In this document: positions 1 to 7,217 of the stretch, piece by piece | Layout of the letters: each line of letters opens with the position of its first letter | Position numbering within the stretch: position 1 is the first letter of the stretch | Source: an uncultured Caulobacteraceae bacterium | GTDB taxonomy: Bacteria > Pseudomonadota > Alphaproteobacteria > Caulobacterales > Caulobacteraceae | Length of the DNA: 38,370 bases | Direction: 5' to 3' | Assembly (NCBI GenBank): GCA_903872075.1 | Contig: CAIQJF010000006.1 | Coordinates: 1-38,370 of the forward strand | Notes under the pieces: generated by a model | Database searches by the model: none | Told to the model about the DNA's origin: nothing | What the model saw: only the letters and a program-made list of their open reading frames with translations | Made by a program: the position numbers and the translations under genes

Positions 1-60
1 ACCCGAGATCTACGCCCGGAAACCCTCAACACCGGCCGCATCGAGACCATCGGCGGCTGA
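1..60 (+). CDS. Possible 3' end of a truncated gene
   Basis: Frame 1 is open from the window edge and ends in TGA at 58-60, giving 19 residues that end in ETIGG. This could be the C-terminus of a gene that starts outside the window. Nothing in so short a stretch identifies a family, and an open run of 19 codons is expected by chance in DNA of this composition. It is listed only because the edge prevents exclusion. Confidence 0.2.
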   Translation, partial: TRDLRPETLNTGRIETIGG

Positions 61-128
61 AAACAGGGCTAAATCACCCTCAACCGATCATCACACGCAA
101 ATAAGCACCCGATGCTCCGGGATTTTCC

Positions 129-479
129 TCAGCCTGCTAGACATGAGACAAAGAACCCCGCCGAAAACCCGCCCCGGCTAATCCTATTGCGCCGATTCGG
201 CTCAGTCTCCACGATGCCATGGGCCGCGCCCGTTTCGACCACGACCCGGTAGGTCAGAAGGCGCAGGGCGATCTCATGCGTCGCGCCGAGATCGGCATAC
301 ATCACGAGATCGGTGCACCCAACCTCCCGGCCTAAGTCGGCGAGATGGGCTGGCGCGAAGATCGTCACCGGATTTCCAACGGCGAACACTTCCTGGCCGC
401 GACGGGCACCGCGCTGGGTCGTCCGGTCAGCCGAGTTTGGAAGGGGTATTGGTAGCGGACCGCGGAATGAATTGTTCAT
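129..479 (-). CDS. Hypothetical protein, 116 aa
   Basis: Minus-strand ORF starting at ATG 479, preceded by a purine-rich AAGGGGG stretch that could serve as ribosome binding site. The middle (residues about 30-95) has ordered, protein-like composition and GC-rich third positions, while both ends use less typical codons (TTA, ATA, CTA, AGG). I recognise no family or motif. It lies in the lower-GC fringe next to the tRNA-Arg gene, which suggests a transferred or decaying gene. An overlapping plus-strand ORF at 313-579 looks like its shadow. Whether it is expressed is uncertain. Confidence 0.35.
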   Translation of the reverse strand: MNNSFRGPLPIPLPNSADRTTQRGARRGQEVFAVGNPVTIFAPAHLADLGREVGCTDLVMYADLGATHEIALRLLTYRVVVETGAAHGIVETEPNRRNRISRGGFSAGFFVSCLAG

Positions 480-584
480 CCATCCCCCTTATCCCCAATC
501 CACACACATCATATTGACGGTGAACGGAGTGAACACGCTAGATGTTGTCGATTTAGATGTTAGCTTGACAAGGTCATAAAAAGA

Positions 585-616
585 TTCGGGGTCGCCCCTG
601 GCAGGACGACCCCGAA
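585..616 (-). terminator. Hairpin with T-tract on the minus strand
   Basis: A 10-bp perfect stem (TTCGGGGTCG at 585-594, CGACCCCGAA at 607-616) encloses a 12-nt loop. Read on the minus strand the stem is followed by TCTTTTTATG, the form of a Rho-independent terminator for minus-strand transcription. It ends 3 bases before the plus-strand tRNA gene. No well-supported minus-strand gene ends here except perhaps the small ORF at 769-969, whose transcript would cross the tRNA in antisense. It could instead be a structured leader of the tRNA transcript. Confidence 0.4.
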
Positions 617-619
617 AGC

Positions 620-695
620 GCGCTCGTAGCTCAGTGGATAGAGCAGGTTCTTCGAAGGTCCCCGGTCGCTGGTTCGAGTCCAGCCGAGCGCGCCA
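620..695 (+). tRNA. tRNA-Arg (anticodon probably TCG)
   Basis: A 76-nt cloverleaf with the 3' CCA encoded (693-695). The 7-bp acceptor stem pairs GCGCTCG (620-626) with CGAGCGC (685-691). The D-arm pairs GCTC with GAGC (629-632 / 641-644). The T-arm pairs GCTGG with CCAGC around TTCGAGT (668-684). Discriminator G and an A in the D-loop at the position-20 region fit arginine identity. The anticodon loop reads CTTCGAA with anticodon TCG (652-654). The anticodon stem is poor: AGGTT against GGTCC gives one Watson-Crick pair, three G-U pairs and one mismatch. The alternative register (anticodon CGA) would need a serine long variable arm, which is absent. Either an unusual functional tRNA or one decaying in its anticodon stem. 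Confidence 0.8.
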
Positions 696-1145
696 ACAAT
701 TTCTAACACGCCCCGATAGGCAAGAGACTGGGACGATTCGCCTGAGGGACTCCCGTTTGGGGGATAAGTCAAGCCCGTCTGTGGATCGAATGTGGAAGGA
801 GTCGCGCCACCACCCACCCCTTAGGCCCATCCACCTCGACGCCTTCATTCGGCAGCGTCGTCGCTGCCCTCAGCGAGATTAGCGCGGCGCGGATCCTCTT
901 ACGGATCGCCACACGGGCGTGATCGTCGCAGCGAAGGCCACGGTCCGCGATCGCGTCTGTGATCTGCATGGCTGTGCGGGGGCTCGACCACGGTCGTTTT
1001 GGCTCGTCACCTACGTCTGAGCAGATCCCTTTGGCTCATTCCCTTCAATACATAGATGGCTCCGCAGCGAGCCATCGGAGCAATGTAGGTCAAGCGGCGC
1101 TCTCCGCTGTGGCATAGGAAGCCTTAACCGCCCCCACGCAAAACC
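696..1145. other. Gene-poor intergenic stretch after the tRNA
   Basis: This 450-bp stretch has one weak minus-strand ORF (769-969) and an 8-bp hairpin, GATGGCTC (1055-1062) / GAGCCATC (1069-1076) with a 6-nt loop, upstream of the AraC gene. No integrase, direct repeat of the tRNA 3' end or insertion-sequence end was seen. Composition is less GC-rich than the rest of the window. No clear sigma-70-type promoter for the AraC-family gene was found. Confidence 0.4.
769..969 (-). CDS. Small hypothetical protein, 66 aa
   Basis: Minus-strand ORF from ATG 969 with a basic, helix-forming centre (RVAIRKRIRAALISLR) followed by a short strand-like C-terminus. The pattern, a helix with AIRKRIRAAL then a Gly-Trp stretch, resembles the recognition helix and wing of small winged-helix proteins, but this is an impression from composition only. 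No family is recognised and no strong ribosome binding site is seen. It could be a remnant of a larger gene in this low-density fringe. Confidence 0.3.
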   Translation of the reverse strand: MQITDAIADRGLRCDDHARVAIRKRIRAALISLRAATTLPNEGVEVDGPKGWVVARLLPHSIHRRA

Positions 1146-1988
1146 ATGCACCCCATCCGCAAAACCCTCTGGTACATCGAAGGCCATTTCGCCGGCCCCG
1201 TGGGGCTGGACGATCTGGCCGTGGTCAGCGCGCTGTCGCGCTTTCATCTGTCGCGGACCTTCGCCCAGGTCACGGGGACGACCATCTCGGCCTATCTGCG
1301 CGGCCGGCGCCTGACCGAGGCCGCCCGCGCCCTGGCCGCCGGGGCGCCCGACATCCTCTCCGTGGCGCTCGATGTGGGCTACGGCTCGCACGAGGCCTTC
1401 ACCCGCGCCTTTCGCGAGGTCTTCGGCGCCACGCCCGAAGACGTGCGCGCCCGGCGCAGTCTCGCCGACCTGCCGCTTGTGGAGCCCTATGTGATGACCG
1501 AAAGCCCCGCCGCCCACCTGCCCGACCCCGTCTTCCGCGAGGCCGGGCCCCTGCTGCTGGCCGGCATCCGCGAGTTCCGCCGGTTCGAGGATCGGGTCGG
1601 CATCCCCGGCCAGTGGCAGAGGTTCGCCCCCCACATCGGCGCCATTCCGGGGCAGAGGGGGTCCGAGACCTACGGCGCCTGCCTGGCCGCCGCCGACCGC
1701 GAGGCGGGGTTCGACTATCTCACCGCCGTGGCGGTGGCCTCACTGGACAGCATTCCGGACGGGCTCTCAGGGCTTCGTCTCTCGCCACGCCGCTATGCAG
1801 TGTTTCCGCATGCCGGCCATGTCTCGACCCTCGGCGCGACCTGCGCGGCGATCTTCGGCGACTGGCAGCCGCGGTCGGGCCTGACCCTGGAGACCGAGCC
1901 GTTGTTCCTGCTGGAGCGCTATGGGCCGGGGTTCGATCCGCGGTCGGGGTTGGGGGATATGGAGGTTTGGGTTCCCATCGCTGGATGA
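1146..1988 (+). CDS. AraC-family transcriptional regulator with GyrI-like effector domain
   Basis: 280-aa DNA-binding regulator. Residues about 5-105 form the AraC/XylS double helix-turn-helix, including SRFHLSRTFAQVTGTTISAYL for the first motif and the signature stretch ALDVGYGSHEAFTRAFRE followed by FGATPEDVR for the second. Residues about 128-280 match the GyrI-like/SOUL-type small-molecule-binding domain (ends in GDMEVWVPI, usual for this fold). N-terminal HTH plus C-terminal GyrI-like domain is the Rob/BmrR-like arrangement; such proteins sense small amphipathic molecules. The ATG at 1146 is the natural start because the HTH begins immediately. The gene is alone, with no neighbouring efflux gene to suggest its target. 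Confidence 0.9.
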   Translation: MHPIRKTLWYIEGHFAGPVGLDDLAVVSALSRFHLSRTFAQVTGTTISAYLRGRRLTEAARALAAGAPDILSVALDVGYGSHEAFTRAFREVFGATPEDVRARRSLADLPLVEPYVMTESPAAHLPDPVFREAGPLLLAGIREFRRFEDRVGIPGQWQRFAPHIGAIPGQRGSETYGACLAAADREAGFDYLTAVAVASLDSIPDGLSGLRLSPRRYAVFPHAGHVSTLGATCAAIFGDWQPRSGLTLETEPLFLLERYGPGFDPRSGLGDMEVWVPIAG

Positions 1989-2035
1989 CGCCCGGCGTGG
2001 GCCGGCTGACGACGGCTAGGCCGCGACGCTCAGCC

Positions 2036-2182
2036 TCATAGCACCCGGCGGCCGGTCACCAGTTGATAGACGATGACAATCAGGGCCACGACGAGCAGAA
2101 GGTGAATAAGTCCGCCACCGATGTGGGCGACAAAGCCCAACAGCCAAAGCACAACTAGGACAAGTGCAATTGTATAAAGCAT
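2036..2182 (-). CDS. Lmo0937-type small membrane protein, 48 aa
   Basis: Short protein MLYTIALVLVVLWLLGFVAH... with two hydrophobic segments (about residues 3-19 and 25-42) separated by a GGG-containing turn, ending in a basic tail (TGRRVL). Size, composition and the LWLLGF...GGGLIHLLLVVALIV pattern match the widespread lmo0937-family peptides, often expressed under stress. The ATG at 2182 is preferred over an upstream in-frame start at 2311 because the family begins at this methionine and a GCGAG-type site lies just upstream. Function is unknown in the family; it should sit in the inner membrane. Confidence 0.8.
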   Translation of the reverse strand: MLYTIALVLVVLWLLGFVAHIGGGLIHLLLVVALIVIVYQLVTGRRVL

Positions 2183-2439
2183 GACGTTCTCGCTCTTCGG
2201 CGTAATTTGACCAACATTTAAAACTCGCGAAATCCGCGTTTGTTCCGATGGTGGCGGAGAATGGCCAAAGTAAATACTTTCACGGCCGCAGGTTGAAGCT
2301 GCACAGGGCATGGCTCACCGCGACGCGGCGCCGCGACGGCCCGTGACAAAGGGTCGGAAACGGCCCTGAATTCCGCCTCTTGGACCCAAGGCCGGATCAG
2401 TCTTTCATCCCTCCTGTCCATCCCGCCCGGAGCGCCCCG

Positions 2440-3510
2440 ATGAAAGCCGTTCTCGCCGCCGTCGCCCTACTTCTCACCGCCGGGCTCGCCCGCGCCGAGG
2501 CCCCGCCGCCGCGCATCGCCTTCGACGCCGTCGACGCCCTCTCCCCGCCGGCCGACATGCATCTGGGCGAAGTGGCGGGGGTGGCGGTGAACAAGGCCGG
2601 GCACATCTTCGTCTTCCAGCGGGGGAACACCACCGGCCCGGCCTATGGCGCGGCGGCGGCGCAGCTGCTGGAGTTCGACGGCGCGGGCAAGTTCGTGCGC
2701 GAGATCGGCAGGAACCTCTACGCCTGGTCCTACGCCCATGCGGTGCGCGTCGATCCGGCCGGCAATATCTGGGCCGCCGACAAGGGCTCCGACATGGTGA
2801 TCCGCTTCAACCCGGCCGGCCGGGTGACGGCGGTTTTCGGCCGCAAGCCCGAGGCCGCCGACGAGGGCGCCCATCCGCTGGAGCATCCCAAACCGCCCCT
2901 GCCGGCGGTGGACGGCCTGTTCCGCCAGGTGACCGACATGACCTGGGACAGTCAGGGCAATACCTACATCAGTGACGGCTATATCAATTCGCGGGTGGCG
3001 AAGATCGCGCCCGACGGCCGCTGGCTGGGGTCGTGGGGTAGCTATGGGTCGGAGCCGGGGCAGTTCAACACCCTGCACTCCATCGCCGCCGACGCCCATG
3101 ACCACATCTATGTGGCCGACCGCGGCAACCGGCGGATCCAGGTGTTCGACACCGACGGCAAGCTGCTCAAGATCGTCACCATCGATGTGCCCGCGCCCGC
3201 AGACGCGGCGCCGGCGATCGGGGCCAAGCCCGGACCGGGCGCCACGGGATCGATGGCGCCGGGCGCGCCCTGGGCCCTGTGCATCACCCCGCCCGAGGCC
3301 GGGCCGCAGGTGCTGTTCGTGGCCGACGCCTTTCCGGGGCGGGTCTATAAGCTCGATCTCGACGGCCATGTGCTGGGCTGGCTGGGGCGGTCGGGCAAGC
3401 AGCTGGGCGAATTCGGCTGGATCCATGAGATCGCCTGCCCGCGGGCCGACACCCTCTATGTGGCGGAGCTGCTGAACTGGCGGTTGCAGAAGCTCACCCT
3501 GCACCCCTGA
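2440..3510 (+). CDS. Secreted NHL-repeat beta-propeller protein (peptidyl-hydroxyglycine amidating-lyase-like)
   Basis: 356-aa protein with a signal peptide (MKAVLAAVALLLTAGLARA, cleavage near residue 19), so periplasmic or extracellular. The rest carries repeated NHL-type blades: VAVNKAGHIFVFQRG, VRVDPAGNIWAADKGSDMVIRFNPAGRV, SQGNTYISDGYINSRVAKIAPDGRW, IAADAHDHIYVADRGNRRIQVFDTDGKL. Bacterial proteins of this build are usually annotated after the peptidyl-alpha-hydroxyglycine alpha-amidating lyase propeller; the enzymatic activity is not established in bacteria and is not claimed here. The ATG at 2440 is chosen over 2380 because it begins the signal peptide. Confidence 0.85.
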   Translation: MKAVLAAVALLLTAGLARAEAPPPRIAFDAVDALSPPADMHLGEVAGVAVNKAGHIFVFQRGNTTGPAYGAAAAQLLEFDGAGKFVREIGRNLYAWSYAHAVRVDPAGNIWAADKGSDMVIRFNPAGRVTAVFGRKPEAADEGAHPLEHPKPPLPAVDGLFRQVTDMTWDSQGNTYISDGYINSRVAKIAPDGRWLGSWGSYGSEPGQFNTLHSIAADAHDHIYVADRGNRRIQVFDTDGKLLKIVTIDVPAPADAAPAIGAKPGPGATGSMAPGAPWALCITPPEAGPQVLFVADAFPGRVYKLDLDGHVLGWLGRSGKQLGEFGWIHEIACPRADTLYVAELLNWRLQKLTLHP

Positions 3511-3614
3511 CGGGGCCCGCACGGCGTCTGTGACTTTTTGTGCAGGTGCGAAATGAGCCGAACAGGCCTATAGGCCGCGCTCTGGCGCGCCGCGCGCCCG
3601 ACGCCGGAGCCGTC

Positions 3615-4211
3615 ATGATCCTCAAACGCCTGGGCCTCGCGCTGGCCGCCCTCGTCGCCGCCGCGCCGCTTCTGGCCTGGGCCCCGACGCCCGACGCCCA
3701 GAAGTCCCTGCGCGCCGGCCAGGCCTGGGCCGAGGTGCTGCCGGATACGGACGGCGCGGCCCTGATCCGCTCGGCGGTGGATATCAACGCCCCGCCGAGC
3801 ACGGTGTGGGCGGTGATGACCGACTGCCGCATGGCCATGCGCATGATCGGCGATCTGGCCAGCTGCACCATCCTGCAGGGCGATCTGCGCCGGGGCTGGG
3901 ACGTGCGCGATCAGTTCTCCAAGGGCAATCTCTTCCTGCCCGACATCCACAATGTGGTCCGCTCGGAATACCAGCCCTACAGTTCGATCAAGTTCCGCAA
4001 GGCCGGCGGCGATCTGAAGATCGAGGATGGCGAATGGCGGCTGGAGCCGCTGAACGGCGGGACCGCGACGCGGGTCATCTATATCAACCGGGTGAAGGCC
4101 AATCTGCTGGCCCCGGCCTTCGTGGTCCGCGCCGGCCTGCGCGGCAGCACGCCCAAGGTGCTGATGGCCCTGCGCCGCGAGAGCCTGGCCGCCGCGGCGC
4201 GGATCGACTAG
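3615..4211 (+). CDS. Secreted SRPBCC/START-like protein, copy A
   Basis: 198-aa protein with a signal peptide (MILKRLGLALAALVAAAPLLAWA). The mature part fits the SRPBCC helix-grip fold: VDINAPPSTVWAVMTDC is the typical first strand and helix of polyketide-cyclase/START-like proteins, and EDGEWRLEPLNGGTATRVIYI is the central strand pair. These proteins bind hydrophobic ligands in a deep cavity; the ligand here is unknown. A clear paralogue lies at 9059-9661 (shared blocks SEYQPYS, RFRKAGG / KFRKAGG, EGEWRLE / DGEWRLE, LRRESL). The start at 3615 is preferred to 3540 because it begins the signal peptide. Confidence 0.8.
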   Translation: MILKRLGLALAALVAAAPLLAWAPTPDAQKSLRAGQAWAEVLPDTDGAALIRSAVDINAPPSTVWAVMTDCRMAMRMIGDLASCTILQGDLRRGWDVRDQFSKGNLFLPDIHNVVRSEYQPYSSIKFRKAGGDLKIEDGEWRLEPLNGGTATRVIYINRVKANLLAPAFVVRAGLRGSTPKVLMALRRESLAAAARID

Positions 4212-4278
4212 GCGCGGCGCGCGCGTCGGCGGGATTGTTCCCGTTTCGTTTCGGACTCAACTCCCCTAGACTGCGCGC

Positions 4279-7077
4279 GTGACCGCCGCGCCTACCCCGT
4301 TCGATCTCGCTCGCGCCCTGGCGGTTCTGCCCGGCGGACGCTCGGGCGTGGCCGATGGCGCCGGGTCCCGGCCGGCGCGGCCGCCCGAGGCGCGGGATAT
4401 TTTCGAGCGCGGGCCGGTGCTGATCGCCCATGCGGCCATGACGGCGCGGCGGCTGGGGATGAACGTCCCGGTCCGCTCGCCCGGCTTGTTCGACGTGCTG
4501 GAGCTGTTCGCCTTCGTCCGGCCGGGGCAGTTCTGCGCGCCCTCGGCGGTGGGTCTGTGCCAGGTGCTGGGTCTGGAGGAGCCGGGCGACGCCCCGGCCC
4601 AGGCCGCGGCGTTGCGGACGGTGGCGCATGTGTTGCTGTCTGAGCTGGAGACGCAGCCGACGCCCAGCCGCGAGGAGGCCCTGGCCCAGGCCGAGACCCT
4701 GGGCCGCGCCGGATGGCCCTGGGCCGCGCCGGCGATCGCCGCCCTGCGCACCGCGCCGCTGGGCCGGCCCTGGCGCGGCGACGGGCTGGATGTCTGGTCG
4801 CGGGTCACGGAATGGGAGGATCAGGCTCCACCCGGCGAAGCGGGCAGCAAGCCCGTCGCCCCGGCCGAGGCGGCGGCGCGTCTTGCCCTGCTGCTCGAAC
4901 GGTCGGGTCTGTCGGAAGCGCGGCCCAATCAGGCGGTGTTCGCCCAGGAGGCGGCGCACGCCTTTCAGCCCCGCCTGCGCGAGGGCGAGCCGATGATGAT
5001 GCTGGCCGAGGCTGGCACGGGCATCGGCAAGACCCTGGCCTATCTGGCCCCGGCCTCGCTGTGGGCGGAGGCCAATGGGCCCGGTGTGTGGATCTCCACC
5101 TACACCCGCGCCCTGCAGCGCCAGATCGAACGCGAAAGTCAGTCGGTCTATCCCGACCCGGCCCAGCGGGCGATCAAGGCGGTGGTCCGCAAGGGGCGGG
5201 AAAACTATCTCTGCCTGCTCAACTTCCAGGACATGGCCAATTCGGCCCGCATGGGCGCGGCCGATCTGGTGGGGCTGATGCTGGCCGCCCGCTGGGCGCG
5301 GGTGACGCGCGACGGCGACATGACCGGGGGCGATTTTCCGGCCTGGCTTCCGACCCTGTTCGCCATTCCGGGGGTCAATCAGGCGAGTTCCGCCAATCTG
5401 GTCGACCGGCGGGGCGAGTGTATGCACGCCGGCTGCACGCATTACCGGACCTGTTTCATCGAGAAGGCGGTGCGGGCGTCGAAGCGCGCCGACATCGTCA
5501 TCGCCAATCACGCCCTGGTGCTCACCCAGGCGGCCTTCGACGGGGCGCGGGCCGCGCGCGGCCAGAAGGAGGACGGCGAGAGCACCCGCCTGCGCCGCAT
5601 CGTCTTCGACGAGGGCCACCATCTGTTCGACGCGGCCGACAGCGCCTTCTCCGTGGCCCTGTCCGGGGCGGAAGCGGCGGAGATGCGCCGCTGGATCCGG
5701 GGGCCCGAGGGCCGCGGCCGGCGCGGTCGGGGCCTGGAGGCCCGGCTCTCGGAAATCCTTGCCGATCGTGAGGAGGCGCAGGCCGCGCTGCGGGACGCCC
5801 TGCGCGCCGCCGCGGCCCTGCCCGGCGAGGGCTGGTCCGGCCGCATCGCTCCCGGCGCGGGCGAGGTCAGCCCCATGGGGCTGATCGAGAATTTCCTGGT
5901 GGCGGTGCTGGAGCAGCTGCGCGCCCGGGCCGCGCCGTCGGACATCGGCATGGAGTGCGGCGCCCGCCCGGCCATCGATCTGGTCCGGTCCTCGGCCGCC
6001 GCCGCCGCCACCGCCGTCTCGGCCCTGGAGGCGCCGCTGCTGGCCCTGTCGCGGGCGCTGGAAGCGACGTTGGACGACGAGGCCGACAATCTCAACACAG
6101 CCGAGCGGGCGCGGATCGAGGGCGCCCTGCGCGGCCTGGACCGTCGGGCGCGGATGGTCCTGCCGGCCTGGCGGGCCATGCTCACCGCCATCGACGAGAA
6201 CGCCGAGGACGATCCGGATTTCGTGGACTGGTTCGAGGCCACCTATCTCTATGGCCGGGTGGTGGACGCCGCCTGCCGCCGTCATTGGGTCGATCCCACC
6301 GAACCGCTCACCGCGGCAGTGATCGCGCCCGCGCACGGCGTGCTGGTGACCAGCGCCACCCTGGCCGATCCCAGCCTGGTCGATCCCTTCGCCCTGGCCG
6401 AGATGCGCACCGGGGCGGCCCGCCTGCCGGAGCGTCCCAAGACCCTGAGGCTGGCTTCGCCCTTCGATTATGCAACCAACGCCCTGGCCCTGGTGGTCAC
6501 CGACGTGGCCAAGGACGACGCTAGGCAGGTGGCGGCGGCGATGCGCGAGCTGTTCCTGGCGGCCGGGGGCGGGGGCCTGGGTCTGTTCACCGCCATCCGG
6601 CGCCTGCGGGCGGTACATGAGCGCATCGCCGGGCCCCTGGCCGACAAGGGCCTGGCCCTCTACGCCCAGCACGTCGATCCGCTGGAGGTGGGGACCCTGG
6701 TGGACATCTTCCGGGCCGAGGAGAACGCCTGTCTGCTGGGCACCGACGCGGTGCGCGACGGGGTGGACGTGCCGGGGCGGTCGTTGCGCATGCTGGTGTT
6801 CGACCGCGTGCCCTGGCCGCGCCCGGATATCCTGCACAAGGCGCGGCGTGGACGCTTCGGCGGCAAGGCCTATGACGACACCCAGGCCCGCGGCCGCATC
6901 GCCCAGGCCTTCGGCCGGCTGATCCGCCGCGAGGACGACAAGGGCGTGTTCGTGATGCTCGACGCCGCGGCGCCGACACGGCTGTTCGCGGGGTTGCCGG
7001 AGGGGGTGAAGCTGCAGCGCGTCTCCCTCGTGGAAGCCCTGGAGGCTACGGTGGCGCACCTGTCGCCGGTCGGCTAG
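4279..7077 (+). CDS. ATP-dependent DNA helicase, DinG/XPD (Rad3) family with Fe-S cluster
   Basis: 932-aa superfamily 2 helicase. The Walker A motif EAGTGIGKT has its Lys at residue 251. The motif II box is DEGHH, with Asp at 444, and motif III is VLVTSATL. Motif VI is QAFGRLIRREDD near the C-terminus. Four cysteines (312, 381, 386, 392) keep the C-x(n)-C-x4-C-x5-C spacing of the DinG/XPD 4Fe-4S domain, so it should be a 5'-3' Fe-S helicase acting on forked or R-loop DNA. About 230 residues precede Walker A, much more than in E. coli DinG; this extension begins PFDLARALAVLPGGRSG and has no motif I recognise. The start is GTG 4279, directly before that conserved-looking beginning. The TAG stop lies within the arm of the repeat at 7075. 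Confidence 0.92.
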   Translation: MTAAPTPFDLARALAVLPGGRSGVADGAGSRPARPPEARDIFERGPVLIAHAAMTARRLGMNVPVRSPGLFDVLELFAFVRPGQFCAPSAVGLCQVLGLEEPGDAPAQAAALRTVAHVLLSELETQPTPSREEALAQAETLGRAGWPWAAPAIAALRTAPLGRPWRGDGLDVWSRVTEWEDQAPPGEAGSKPVAPAEAAARLALLLERSGLSEARPNQAVFAQEAAHAFQPRLREGEPMMMLAEAGTGIGKTLAYLAPASLWAEANGPGVWISTYTRALQRQIERESQSVYPDPAQRAIKAVVRKGRENYLCLLNFQDMANSARMGAADLVGLMLAARWARVTRDGDMTGGDFPAWLPTLFAIPGVNQASSANLVDRRGECMHAGCTHYRTCFIEKAVRASKRADIVIANHALVLTQAAFDGARAARGQKEDGESTRLRRIVFDEGHHLFDAADSAFSVALSGAEAAEMRRWIRGPEGRGRRGRGLEARLSEILADREEAQAALRDALRAAAALPGEGWSGRIAPGAGEVSPMGLIENFLVAVLEQLRARAAPSDIGMECGARPAIDLVRSSAAAAATAVSALEAPLLALSRALEATLDDEADNLNTAERARIEGALRGLDRRARMVLPAWRAMLTAIDENAEDDPDFVDWFEATYLYGRVVDAACRRHWVDPTEPLTAAVIAPAHGVLVTSATLADPSLVDPFALAEMRTGAARLPERPKTLRLASPFDYATNALALVVTDVAKDDARQVAAAMRELFLAAGGGGLGLFTAIRRLRAVHERIAGPLADKGLALYAQHVDPLEVGTLVDIFRAEENACLLGTDAVRDGVDVPGRSLRMLVFDRVPWPRPDILHKARRGRFGGKAYDDTQARGRIAQAFGRLIRREDDKGVFVMLDAAAPTRLFAGLPEGVKLQRVSLVEALEATVAHLSPVG

Positions 7078-7126
7078 AGCACGGCCCTTTCAGACGGAAT
7101 CGTCTGAAAGGGTTCAACGTGCTCTA
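7075..7126. repeat. Composite inverted repeat, unit 1
   Basis: Nested palindrome. Outer arms are TAGAGCACG (7075-7083) and CGTGCTCTA (7118-7126); inner arms are CCCTTTCAGACG (7085-7096) and CGTCTGAAAGGG (7101-7112) around GAAT. The stem is perfect over the inner 12 bp. The outer left arm contains the stop codon of the helicase gene. The form resembles REP-like intergenic elements common in Caulobacterales and relatives, and it could also act as a transcription terminator or mRNA-stabilising structure, but no T-tract follows. Confidence 0.85.
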
Positions 7127-7138
7127 GAACTTAGAGTT

Positions 7139-7190
7139 TAGAGCCTGATTCACCGTTTGCATCTGTTCCGTGCAAACGGATCAGGCTCTA
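7139..7190. repeat. Composite inverted repeat, unit 2
   Basis: Second nested palindrome 12 bases after unit 1. TAGAGCCTGAT (7139-7149) pairs with ATCAGGCTCTA (7180-7190), and CCGTTTGCA (7153-7161) pairs with TGCAAACGG (7171-7179), with a 3-nt bulge (TCA) on the left side. The outer TAGAGC/GCTCTA core is shared with unit 1 but the inner arms differ completely. It lies just upstream of the DUF885 start, so it may influence read-through from the helicase gene. No other copy was noticed in the window. Confidence 0.85.
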
Positions 7191-7217
7191 GGTTCCCGCA
7201 TCATCCAAGGGGACTTT

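Noticed and set aside
313..579. 88-aa plus-strand ORF near the left end
   Set aside because: It overlaps the more protein-like minus-strand ORF at 129-479 and runs into an AT-rich non-coding region.
1..1145. Genomic island integrated at tRNA-Arg
   Set aside because: No integrase, no second copy of the tRNA 3' end and no mobility gene found in the window.
4084..7059. 991-aa minus-strand ORF opposite the helicase
   Set aside because: It is the antisense shadow of a GC-rich gene with all helicase motifs on the plus strand; composition is rich in Arg, Gly, Gln and His with no domain.
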